From an uncultured Fibrobacter sp. (lineage in GTDB: Bacteria > Fibrobacterota > Fibrobacteria > Fibrobacterales > Fibrobacteraceae), in assembly GCA_947305535.1 (NCBI GenBank), contig CAMZDZ010000006.1:1-34683 (forward strand): a DNA stretch of 34,683 bases, written 5' to 3'. Below are positions 24,242 to 32,402 of the stretch, piece after piece. The notes under the pieces were generated by a model, which saw nothing but the letters and a program-made list of their open reading frames with translations, had not been told where the DNA came from and did not search any database. The position numbers and the translations under genes are program-made. How positions within the stretch are numbered: position 1 is the stretch's first letter; the number at the start of each line of letters is the position of its first letter.

Positions 24242-26029
24242 CTACTGCTCCAGCTTGTACTGGATTACCTGATTGCGCCCGCCTTCCTTCGCCTTGTACA
24301 GTGCCTGGTCGGCGTTGTTCAGCGCTGCCTTCATGTCGTGAAAATCCGGAGTCACGAGATAGGCGCCGATGCTCACGGTCACGCGGAGCGGTTCGGACTG
24401 GTGGACATCGAACACGAGCTTGCCCACGGCCTTGCGGATGCGTTCCGCCGTCTCGACCATGCCTTCGGGGGTCGTATCGATAAGACCGACGACAAACTCT
24501 TCGCCGCCGTAACGGGCGACCACGTCGATTTCCTTGCGGATTTCGCCGCTGATGGCGTCGGCAATGCCCTTGATGACCACATCGCCGACGGGATGGCCGT
24601 AGGTGTCGTTCACCTTCTTGAAATGGTCGATATCCATCATCAGCACGCCGATGTTGTAGCCCTTGCGGTCGGCGCGGATCTTCTCGGTGCGGAAGCTTTC
24701 GTGCAGGGTGCGGTGGTTAATGAGCCCGGTCAGGCCGTCGCGCATGGCGAGGTCCTTGCCGTGTTCGAACTTGCGGGCGCGATCGTAGGCAAACCCGGCC
24801 ACGCCGGCAAACGCCTTGAGCAGTTCCTTCTCGTGTTCGGAGTAACGGCCCGAGAAACGGCTCTCGAGACAGATGGCCAGTTCCGCCATCTCGGCCCCCG
24901 CCTCGGTGGGAACGGGCATCACGAGCAGCTGCAGCAAGTCCATGTTGCGCTTTTCCTGGTTGTCGATGCGCGGTACGTACTCGCTGAACCCGTTGCTGAA
25001 ATCGCGTTCCATGAAGCGGTTGCGCATGAGCGCGAGCACGCAGATGCCCTTGTCGTTCAGGCTAAACGGCTTGTTGACGAACTGCTCGGAATCCACGCCG
25101 TCGCAGAACACCACGTGGCCGACGCCTTCGTTCGGCTTGTCGAGGGCAAGGACCAGGAGACGGTCGAAGGGGATGTTCTCCTTGACGTACTCGAAGATCT
25201 GCCTATAGATATCCTTGACGCTCATCGTCTGGAAGAACTTGCGCTGGTAGTAGTACAGCACGCTGAACTGCTGCTGCTCGATATAGTTCTTGGCGGAGGC
25301 GTAGCTCTTGTAGCCCAGCATGTCGACGATGTTCGCCATGTACGAGAGGGCGAGCGCCGTGTTGGTGTTGAACGCGTTCGGGTAGACGGAGTCGATAATC
25401 AGGGCGCCGGCGCGGTTCTTGTTGCGGTCGAACACGGGAACGGCCACGATGGACTTGATACTCGGGTTGTCCAGGTAGTAGAGCAGCGCCTTGCCACCCG
25501 TGAGGTCCCCTTCGAGCAGGCGGTCCACGCCGGGGCGGAAAAGCTGCCCGAGGAGTCCGGAATTCTCGCCAATCTTGATGTCGGTCGCGATCTGCGTGGT
25601 CCCGTCGTTGTAGAAGGAGCGCACGCCCCATTCGCTGGAGCTGACGCGCGAAAGGATGAGCAGGGAGTTCGCCGCCGGGACAAGCCCCCTGAGGCCGACG
25701 AGCATGTCGTGGAAAGCCTTGTCGATGTCGGCGTCGGCACGGTTCCAGACCTGGTTCACCTTGAGAGTCGAATTCGGTTCGTTGTATTCCTGCTGGACAT
25801 CCTTGTATTCGGAGCGCAGGTCGGGAGTCGTGGCGGGAACAAGGCCGGTCGCGCGGATGGCGCGAGTCACGACCGGTATGGGCGCGGTCTTTCCGCCCGG
25901 GAGCCTGGGACGGTTCATGATGGCGAGCGCGCAGGCGACCCCGGCAAACGGTATCAAGAACAACCACATGCCACCCTTGAAGGCAAGCCCCAGCAGAAGC
26001 CCCGACAGAACAAACAATATATCCGACAT
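24242..26029 (-). CDS. GAF-containing diguanylate cyclase
   Basis: A 595-residue signalling protein. Two hydrophobic N-terminal segments (about 4-38) anchor it in the membrane. Two GAF-like regions follow (about 85-240 and 260-420), the second with conserved hydrophobic sensor strands. The C-terminal GGDEF domain has the active-site GGEEF at 508-512 and DHFKKVNDTYGHPVGD, so it should make cyclic di-GMP from GTP. The RxxD inhibitory site reads KEID, so product inhibition may be weak. It is placed inside the lptF-lptG-symporter-SIMPL operon, 12 bases after lptG, so c-di-GMP synthesis is co-expressed with LPS-export genes. The GAF ligand is unknown. Confidence 0.93.
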   Translation of the reverse strand: MSDILFVLSGLLLGLAFKGGMWLFLIPFAGVACALAIMNRPRLPGGKTAPIPVVTRAIRATGLVPATTPDLRSEYKDVQQEYNEPNSTLKVNQVWNRADADIDKAFHDMLVGLRGLVPAANSLLILSRVSSSEWGVRSFYNDGTTQIATDIKIGENSGLLGQLFRPGVDRLLEGDLTGGKALLYYLDNPSIKSIVAVPVFDRNKNRAGALIIDSVYPNAFNTNTALALSYMANIVDMLGYKSYASAKNYIEQQQFSVLYYYQRKFFQTMSVKDIYRQIFEYVKENIPFDRLLVLALDKPNEGVGHVVFCDGVDSEQFVNKPFSLNDKGICVLALMRNRFMERDFSNGFSEYVPRIDNQEKRNMDLLQLLVMPVPTEAGAEMAELAICLESRFSGRYSEHEKELLKAFAGVAGFAYDRARKFEHGKDLAMRDGLTGLINHRTLHESFRTEKIRADRKGYNIGVLMMDIDHFKKVNDTYGHPVGDVVIKGIADAISGEIRKEIDVVARYGGEEFVVGLIDTTPEGMVETAERIRKAVGKLVFDVHQSEPLRVTVSIGAYLVTPDFHDMKAALNNADQALYKAKEGGRNQVIQYKLEQ

Positions 26030-26041
26030 ACAACTTTCCCC

Positions 26042-27139
26042 TTACAAGCGGAATGAACGGTAGAGCATCACGGAAGCCAGCAACGCATAAACGTAATGAC
26101 TAATCCACGCAGCCATAAACGGAGTCAAGGCCCCGTTCTCGCCCATTTTCAATCCGATTCTTTCAAGAATATAATAGCTAAACACAATCAAAAGGCCAAC
26201 TCCGAATTTCTGCGAAAGGCCTCCCGACCGCTTATACCGGTGGCAAAGCGCAGCGCCGATGAGCAGGACGACCAGGTTCATCCAATGGGCGGACCGTTTG
26301 AAATGCAGGGCCGTTTCCATGACGCGGGTGTCTTCGCCGGAACGGCGGAGCACGTCGATGCGCTGCTTGACCATCTTGGAATCCATCTCGTCCGAAAGCT
26401 GACGTTCATTGATCAAATCGTCGGGGTGCGTGTTCAGACGGTTCAGGAGGGACTCCCTCTGGTACGGAGTGACACTCACGGTCCCGTCCTTGCGGAACAC
26501 CCGGTGGAAGCCGTGCTCCATGCGCCAATAACCGGCGGAATTGCTGTCCGGCTCGATCCAGCGAACAATGCGGGCGTCATAACGTTCCACCAAGCGGCCC
26601 TCGTCACGGAGCAGGAGCACCACGTCGCGCCCCATCTTCTTGGAACCCGAATAGAACTTGAAATACCAGCTCGCCTTCTCGTTGTCGATAAACGTGAAGT
26701 TCTGCTTCTCCTTGATTCGCGGATTCTTGCGCTTCTGGGCATTCGTCTCCATGATCTCGAAACGCCTGTGGTTGGCGTCGGGCAGCCACAGCTCGCTCAT
26801 TTCGTACGAACCCACGGAAACCAGGATGCCGATAAGGAATATCGGCAAGAGCGTCTTGAAGGGGCTCTGCCCGGAACTCTGCATCGCGCACATCTCGAGG
26901 TGACGCGCCATGTTTCCCACGGACGCGATGACCGCGATAAAGAGCGCCACCGGCGATATCAGGTACAACATGTAGGGCAGGTAGCTCAGGTAGTAGTCGC
27001 CCACATCCTTCATGTCGCGGGCAAGCCAGGTCTTGATGTTGCCCACGAAATCGATCAACGCGAAAACGAGGATCGCCCCGATTACCACGATGAGGAACAT
27101 CTTCACGAAATTCCAGACAAGGTACCGCGGGAATCTCAT
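26042..27139 (-). CDS. lptG: LptF/LptG family LPS export permease (second copy, LptG-like)
   Basis: A 365-residue membrane protein of the YjgP/YjgQ family. Its layout is an N-terminal pair of helices (VKMFLIVVIGAILVFALIDF), two further helices, a periplasmic beta-rich domain (about 160-290) and two C-terminal helices. LptF and LptG form the membrane part of the LptB2FGC transporter that moves LPS to the outer membrane. The start MRFPRYL at 27137-27139 overlaps the lptF stop by four bases (ATGA); the frame extends further upstream inside lptF but is not used. LptG is assigned over LptF by position only. Confidence 0.88.
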   Translation of the reverse strand: MRFPRYLVWNFVKMFLIVVIGAILVFALIDFVGNIKTWLARDMKDVGDYYLSYLPYMLYLISPVALFIAVIASVGNMARHLEMCAMQSSGQSPFKTLLPIFLIGILVSVGSYEMSELWLPDANHRRFEIMETNAQKRKNPRIKEKQNFTFIDNEKASWYFKFYSGSKKMGRDVVLLLRDEGRLVERYDARIVRWIEPDSNSAGYWRMEHGFHRVFRKDGTVSVTPYQRESLLNRLNTHPDDLINERQLSDEMDSKMVKQRIDVLRRSGEDTRVMETALHFKRSAHWMNLVVLLIGAALCHRYKRSGGLSQKFGVGLLIVFSYYILERIGLKMGENGALTPFMAAWISHYVYALLASVMLYRSFRL

Positions 27140-28539
27140 CCGAACCTCTTGGTGATAAACGTGAACAGGTAACCCACCTTGCGGATTGCGCGGAAGAACT
27201 TGGAATCCCCGGAGAAGCGGTCGCGGATCATGGCGATCGTGATGAACACGCCAAAGGCTCCGATAATGATGTTCGGGGCCCACATGGCCAGTTCGGGGGA
27301 AATAATCAGGCGGTCCGCCAGGTTTTCGCCGCCGATAAGGCAGACCCAGAAAATGACAAAGAAGGCAAGACTGTAGATGATACCCGTACCGATGCCGCCC
27401 TTGCGGGCCATGATGCCGAGCGGGGCGCCGATAAGGATAAAGACAAGGCAGGCCGCGGACGTGCTGAACTTCTTGTGGATTTCCACGAGATACTGGGCCG
27501 AACGCTTCTTCTCGGTCTCCATGCGGCTGTACAGGCGTTCCGTCGTCCTGAGCACGGATACCTCGCTCATGCGGATCCTGGAAAGGGCGCGGCGCACTTT
27601 ACTGGTATCGTCACTCGCATAGGAAGACGTCGCCTCGGCGGGGACAATCGAATCCTGCTCAAGGCGGTTGCGCAGTTCCTGCAGCGACGACAGCCTCCTC
27701 GCCTTCGCGTCGGTAAGGGCGGTGTCATACCGGGCCTCGGCGTCGTGCACCACGTCAAGCATCATCTCGACCGGCATCTCGCGGTCACTCCTGTAACTGC
27801 GGCTACGGCGTTCCAGTCGGTCGTCCACATTCTTGAGGGCAAGGTCCTGCGCGAAGAACCGGATGCGGAAGTAGTTGCTGGGATCATCCGCGTCGACCAC
27901 GTGAGTTTCGCCACTGCGCAACTTGAACATCAGCGTGGCGCCGTTATCGACGTATTCCATCGAGGCGCTGTCGGCGTACACGATTCTCGGAGGGCCCTTG
28001 TGCTCCAGTTCGAACACCTGGATTCCGTAGAGCGTTCCCGACGACGGGTCAATGCGGCTCACCCAGAGCTGCACGTCCGGAAACTGCGTAATCAGCTTGC
28101 CCGCGTCGATAAACACGTGCGGTTTCTTGCGGGAAACTGCGTTCATCAGTTCGACGGAGCGGTGGTTGGCCTCGGGAAGCACCCAGTTGTTGAACAGCAT
28201 GAGGAGTACCGAGAGCAGCACGCCCACGACAAACACGGGACGGATCAGGGAAAGAGGAGAGACGCCGGCGGCCTTCACCGCAGTGATTTCCTGGTCCCCC
28301 GACATGCGGCCAAACGACATGAGGCACGACACGAGGACGGCCATCGGGATGGAGAGGGAAAGCATCCAGGCAAGGTTCAACACGAAGATTTCAAGGACCG
28401 TGGAAGCGGGCAGGCCCTTCGAAAGAACATTGTCCAATATTTTGACGAGAAAATCGACCACGAACAAAAACGTGATGCCGAAAAGAGACGCCAGGAAGGG
28501 CGCAATCAGCTCTTTCAAGACATAGCGGACTAAAATCAT
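27136..28539 (-). CDS. lptF: LptF/LptG family LPS export permease (first copy, LptF-like)
   Basis: A 467-residue permease of the YjgP/YjgQ family. MILVRYVLKELIAPFLASLFG is the typical amphipathic start. LSLSIPMAVLVSCLMSFGRMSGDQEITAVKAAGVSP is the conserved helix-2/3 region with the coupling segment. The periplasmic domain is long and includes a charged, probably coiled-coil insertion (about residues 255-350), which makes the protein some 100 residues longer than E. coli LptF. The C-terminal helices include PLGIMARKGGIGTG. It heads the five-gene minus-strand operon and is divergent from bamD across 64 bases. Confidence 0.9.
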   Translation of the reverse strand: MILVRYVLKELIAPFLASLFGITFLFVVDFLVKILDNVLSKGLPASTVLEIFVLNLAWMLSLSIPMAVLVSCLMSFGRMSGDQEITAVKAAGVSPLSLIRPVFVVGVLLSVLLMLFNNWVLPEANHRSVELMNAVSRKKPHVFIDAGKLITQFPDVQLWVSRIDPSSGTLYGIQVFELEHKGPPRIVYADSASMEYVDNGATLMFKLRSGETHVVDADDPSNYFRIRFFAQDLALKNVDDRLERRSRSYRSDREMPVEMMLDVVHDAEARYDTALTDAKARRLSSLQELRNRLEQDSIVPAEATSSYASDDTSKVRRALSRIRMSEVSVLRTTERLYSRMETEKKRSAQYLVEIHKKFSTSAACLVFILIGAPLGIMARKGGIGTGIIYSLAFFVIFWVCLIGGENLADRLIISPELAMWAPNIIIGAFGVFITIAMIRDRFSGDSKFFRAIRKVGYLFTFITKRFG

Positions 28540-28561
28540 TTTTCTGTCGGTCTTCTTTTTT

Positions 28562-28583
28562 CTACTTTACATCCCAAAAGTAG
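28562..28583. promoter_or_regulatory. Inverted repeat in the lptF/bamD divergent promoter region
   Basis: CTACTTT-ACATCCCA-AAAGTAG is a dyad with 7-base arms in the 64-base gap between two divergent envelope operons. TAGAAT at 28581-28586 could be a -10 for bamD. It could be a shared operator; the evidence is weak. Confidence 0.35.
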
Positions 28584-28603
28584 AATTAACCAAAGAAAAA
28601 AAA

Positions 28604-29455
28604 ATGAACGTATTTGAAAAGTGCACTCTCTTCTTCCCGATTTTCTTGGGCACGGCGCTCCTTATCGGTTGCGCCGATTCCGGCAAAGGCAAAAAGACCC
28701 ACACCGAATTTTGCCGCGAGAAATATGAAGTCGCCGAGGACCTGTTCAAGAGAGGGAAATACGGGCGCGCACAGGACAAGCTGGAAGACATCCTCTCCGT
28801 GTGTGCCGGTACGGGCTACATGGAAAAGAGCCAGTTCCTGTTGGCCGAAAGCTATTTTAATCTCGAGGAATGGATAGAGGCCCGTGGCGAGTACGGCAGC
28901 TTCGTCATGAACTTCCCCGGCTCCCCGTTCGCGGAAACGGCGGCATACCGCAAGGCAGTATCCTCGTACAATATGGAATTCAAGGTTTCCCGCGACGAGA
29001 GCAACACCACCACCGCGATGAAGGACTTCGAGCGCTATCTCGACAGCTATCCCGAAACGCCGCTCCGCGACTCGGTGAACTACTACTACGCGCAGCTCAT
29101 CGAACGCATGGCCGAAAAGGAGTTCCAGACGGCACGCCTCTACATGCGCATGAGCAAGCCTCAGGCGACGGTCATCTACCTGAAGGAATTCCTGGACAAG
29201 TATCCCTCGTCCAAGCGCCGCCAGGAATCACTGTTCATGATTACCGAGGCGTACACCGAGCTCGACCAGTTCGACGCGGCACGCTCCTACCTCAACATCG
29301 CCCGCACCGACAACGCCGATGACAAGGACGTCCTGAAGAAGATCGAAAAAACCGAAAAGAGCATCGCGAAGGCCGAAGCCAAGTTCGAAAAGAAGCTGAA
29401 GAAGGACGCCGAAAAGAACCGCGTCCAGAAAGAAGAAAAGGAAATGACAAACTAG
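28604..29455 (+). CDS. bamD: Outer membrane assembly lipoprotein BamD
   Basis: A 283-residue lipoprotein. The signal ends in LLIGC with the lipidated cysteine at position 23. Five TPR-like helix pairs follow (YEVAEDLFKRGKYGRAQDKLEDIL, then SQFLLAESYFNLEEWIEARGEYGSFVMNFPGSP), as in BamD/YfiO, which docks on BamA and helps insert beta-barrel proteins. The last about 40 residues are a Lys/Glu-rich coiled tail that the E. coli protein lacks. The next gene, an outer-membrane protein, starts 7 bases after its stop, so they are co-transcribed. Confidence 0.88.
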   Translation: MNVFEKCTLFFPIFLGTALLIGCADSGKGKKTHTEFCREKYEVAEDLFKRGKYGRAQDKLEDILSVCAGTGYMEKSQFLLAESYFNLEEWIEARGEYGSFVMNFPGSPFAETAAYRKAVSSYNMEFKVSRDESNTTTAMKDFERYLDSYPETPLRDSVNYYYAQLIERMAEKEFQTARLYMRMSKPQATVIYLKEFLDKYPSSKRRQESLFMITEAYTELDQFDAARSYLNIARTDNADDKDVLKKIEKTEKSIAKAEAKFEKKLKKDAEKNRVQKEEKEMTN

Positions 29456-29462
29456 GTCCAAG

Positions 29463-30746
29463 ATGAGAAGGCCGGTGTTTCTGAAGACTGTACTCTGCGT
29501 ATTGCTCTTTGCGGCAATGGTCTTTGCGGATGCGGACAAAGTGGAACACGACAACGGGCGCATTTCCATATTCCTGCAGCCGGCCATCTCGTTCCTGAGT
29601 TTCGAGGAACGCGAATACTTCCAGAACACCGTAGACACCATCTACAGGGAATTCTACAGGCAGGCGCTTACCGAAAGCGAGTCGCTCACCGTCGCAAAGC
29701 AGGACTTCCAGAAGGTGAACTTCTGCTTCCCCATCAGCGGCGGGCTACAGTTCCAGCCCATCCGCGACAACTTCCTCAGCGTCGGGCTCTCGTTCATATA
29801 CGACCACGAATCCGTCGTCCTGACCGACAGGAAGAACAAGACGCACAACTACGAATACACCATACAGGGCATGCCGCTGTTCCTGGAATACCGACTCGGC
29901 ATACCCAAGAACCTGATGTCCCTTTCCGGAGAAAGCCTGTTCAGCGTGGCCGTCCGCTGGTACTGGGTCCTGCCCGGCACAGAAATTTATTCGTCATGGG
30001 GAAAAATTGACGCGGAAACGCCCCTTTACGGAGGCGGTTTCGGATTCAGCATCGGCTACCTGATTACCAGCTGGAAGGGACTCAACGTGTTCGGCGACAT
30101 CGGCTACAGTTCCATCCCCGTCAAGTCGAAAAAGAGCTTCGCGGACATCGTGCCGGACGGCCCCACGGAAAAGGCCAAGTGGAATGTCGGCGGCCTGCAG
30201 ATGCAGATCCGCATAGGCTTCGGCCTGTGGAACTACCCCAAGATTGCCGACTCCACGGCAACCGACAGCACCAAGGCGCCCAAGAAAGCCGACACGGGCA
30301 AGACGGGAAAAGACGCCAAGGCCGACTCCACCCAAAAAGGCGCCAGCACGGCAAAGACAGACTCGTCGAAGGCGACCGTCGACTCCACGAAGGCAGCCGA
30401 CACGACCAAGGCTGCCGCAGACACAACCAAATCAGCAGCCGACACGGTAAAAGCCGATACGGCAAGGGCTGACACAGCGAAGGCGGCCACCAATGCAGCG
30501 CCTGCGAAGGCCGACACGACCAAGAGCCCCGCAACCGACACGGCGGCCGTCAAAACTGCACCTGCGAAGGCGGACACGGCGGCAAAGGCGGCATCCCCCG
30601 CCCCGGCAGCAAAAGCCCAGGCCCCGGCTGCAAGTGCGCCGGCACCGGCAAATTCCGTGCCGCCCCCTGTGACCGACAAAAAAAGCGAACCCAAGAAACA
30701 AGAAGAAAAAGCGACTGAAACCTCGACGAAAAACGCGGGGCCCTGA
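29463..30746 (+). CDS. Outer-membrane beta-barrel-like protein with low-complexity Asp/Thr/Lys/Ala tail
   Basis: A 427-residue protein. A signal peptide (LKTVLCVLLFAAMVFA) is followed by a region of alternating hydrophobic strands to about residue 262, with glycine- and aromatic-rich strands (YGGGFGFSIGYL, LQMQIRIGFGLW) that suggest an outer-membrane barrel. From about residue 263 to the end it is a low-complexity tail of Asp-Thr/Ser-Lys-Ala units (ADTTKAAADTTKSAADT), becoming Pro/Ala-rich at the end. The tail is probably disordered and might span the periplasm or touch peptidoglycan. Its TGA overlaps the ATG of the PHP gene by one base. No precise family was recognised. Confidence 0.8.
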   Translation: MRRPVFLKTVLCVLLFAAMVFADADKVEHDNGRISIFLQPAISFLSFEEREYFQNTVDTIYREFYRQALTESESLTVAKQDFQKVNFCFPISGGLQFQPIRDNFLSVGLSFIYDHESVVLTDRKNKTHNYEYTIQGMPLFLEYRLGIPKNLMSLSGESLFSVAVRWYWVLPGTEIYSSWGKIDAETPLYGGGFGFSIGYLITSWKGLNVFGDIGYSSIPVKSKKSFADIVPDGPTEKAKWNVGGLQMQIRIGFGLWNYPKIADSTATDSTKAPKKADTGKTGKDAKADSTQKGASTAKTDSSKATVDSTKAADTTKAAADTTKSAADTVKADTARADTAKAATNAAPAKADTTKSPATDTAAVKTAPAKADTAAKAASPAPAAKAQAPAASAPAPANSVPPPVTDKKSEPKKQEEKATETSTKNAGP

Positions 30747-32401
30747 TGATTTTCGCACCTTGGGAAAAGCTGCACTACGCAGAGACGCACTTCAAGTTCA
30801 AGTTGCCGTGGTCGCTCCTGTTCAGGCCCTGGCCCGAAATCATCGCGGACATGGCTTTCCAGGCCGTTCCCGGGGAAACACCCGTGCTCTGGATTGTCGT
30901 GCGTGACGCGAACCGCTTCCCCGTCGTACTGGAACGGGCCAAGGTGACCATCGCCGCGCAGGACGCCCCCAGATCCGCATGGGACGTGCGAGAGATCCCG
31001 CTCGACATCGAGGCGAAACAAGGTTTCGAGTTCCACCCCATCCCGCTCGAAGGGATTCAGCCGGGCCGTTACTGCATTTACGTAGAGTTCACGGCGAAGC
31101 GCATCGCCGACGGGAAGGTGCGCACGTTCAGGCGCTGGAGCCTGCCGGGGCTGCGGGCCGAGCCGCTCACCCTGCAAGTGCTTTCTGAGGAGCTCCCGAA
31201 GGCGCCCGGATACGCAGCAGGCGAAATGCACTGCCACACGCACTACTCCGCCGACCACGTGGAATTCGGCGCCACCCCCAAGGTTTTCCAACAGGCCGCA
31301 AAGGCTGTCGGCCTCGATTTCGTGTGCTGCACGGACCACGCCTACGACTTCGCCTTCACCGCCGAGGACTACACGCGCGAGGCAGAATCGCCTGCGCCCA
31401 GGTTCCAGGCGCTCAGGGACGAAATTACAGCGCTCCCGGAAAGCTACCCGCTGCTGCTTGCCGGCGAGGAAGTCTCCGCGGGGAACTCCAAGGGCGAAAA
31501 CGTTCACATGACGGTCCTCGCTCCCGACGAATACCTGCCGGGCCTCGGCGACTGCGGGCGTTACTGGCTCGACAACATGCCCACCCGGAAAATCCCGGAC
31601 CACCTGAAAGTGACAAAAGCCCACTGCTTCGCGGCACACCCCCTGCAACCGATGGGAATCATCGAGAAATTCGTATTCCGCCGCGGTTACTGGAGCCACA
31701 AGGACCTGAACCTGGACGCGGCGCACAAGATACGCGGCATCCAGTTCTGGAACGGGATGCGGGACGAAGGGTTCATGCTGGGCAGGGAATTTTGGATAAA
31801 CGAACTCGGCAAGGAAAACTACTTGCTCCCCATCGGCGGAAACGACGCCCATGGCGACCTGAACGACACCACGGCGGTCGGGTTCCCGCTGCTCACGCTC
31901 AAGTATTCGAGAGACCACGTGTTCGGGAAAGTTCGGACGGTGGTGAAATTAGACGAGAGACGAGAGACGAGAGACGAGAGAGAAGTTGATTTAGACGAAA
32001 GACGAGAGGCGAGAGACGAGAGACGAGGCGCGGGGCTCGAGAAGCAAGGCGCCAGGGACGGGCTTTCGCTGGAAAGCTTGAACGAGGCGTTCGCGGGCGA
32101 CAACTGCTACATCACCGACGGCCCGGCGCTCTGGTGGGAACGCGACGGCAAACGCATCCATTTCCACGCCCGCTGCACGAACGACATGGGCGGCTGCTTC
32201 CGCTACATCCGCATTTTCGGCAGGAAGCGCAAACTCGACGGCAAGATCGCCGACAAGGAAGTCGTGGACATGCACAGCATGGTGCTGGCACGCGCTTCTT
32301 CCGACATCACGATGGATTTCGAAGACTACGCCTACCTCCGCGCCGAATGCAAGACGGCGGACGGGCGCTTCGCCATGACATCCGCGGCAAAGGTAGGTTA
32401 G
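30746..32401 (+). CDS. PHP-domain metal-dependent phosphoesterase-like protein with in-frame repeat insertion
   Basis: A 551-residue protein. Residues 1-150 are a beta-rich N-terminal domain. A PHP domain follows with its metal ligands in place: H162 and H164 (GEMHCHTHYS), D197-H198 (CTDHAYD), E241 (AGEEVS), H298 (AAHPL), and D367 and H369 (GGNDAHGD). This resembles CehA/McbA-type hydrolases acting on phosphoesters or related bonds; the substrate is unknown. No signal peptide is seen. Residues about 401-431 (LDERRETRDER and similar) come from a 93-bp heptamer-repeat element inserted in frame between GKVRTVVK and the GLSLESL segment, outside the metal site. It overlaps the gene before it by one base and is one base from the rhomboid gene. 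Confidence 0.87.
   Translation: MIFAPWEKLHYAETHFKFKLPWSLLFRPWPEIIADMAFQAVPGETPVLWIVVRDANRFPVVLERAKVTIAAQDAPRSAWDVREIPLDIEAKQGFEFHPIPLEGIQPGRYCIYVEFTAKRIADGKVRTFRRWSLPGLRAEPLTLQVLSEELPKAPGYAAGEMHCHTHYSADHVEFGATPKVFQQAAKAVGLDFVCCTDHAYDFAFTAEDYTREAESPAPRFQALRDEITALPESYPLLLAGEEVSAGNSKGENVHMTVLAPDEYLPGLGDCGRYWLDNMPTRKIPDHLKVTKAHCFAAHPLQPMGIIEKFVFRRGYWSHKDLNLDAAHKIRGIQFWNGMRDEGFMLGREFWINELGKENYLLPIGGNDAHGDLNDTTAVGFPLLTLKYSRDHVFGKVRTVVKLDERRETRDEREVDLDERREARDERRGAGLEKQGARDGLSLESLNEAFAGDNCYITDGPALWWERDGKRIHFHARCTNDMGGCFRYIRIFGRKRKLDGKIADKEVVDMHSMVLARASSDITMDFEDYAYLRAECKTADGRFAMTSAAKVG
31949..32041 (+). repeat. 93-bp heptamer repeat element inside the PHP gene
   Basis: The element begins TTAGACGAGAG, contains two arrays of the 7-base unit AGACGAG (four perfect units at 31951-31978, then a degenerate set near 31992-32026) and ends AGGCGCGGGGCTCGAG (32026-32041). 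The same two end motifs flank another heptamer array at 34505-34583 in inverse orientation. Its length is exactly 31 codons. Confidence 0.85.
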
Positions 32402-32402
32402 C

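Noticed and set aside
31949-32041. CRISPR array
   Set aside because: The unit is 7 bases, without spacers, and there are no cas genes in the window.
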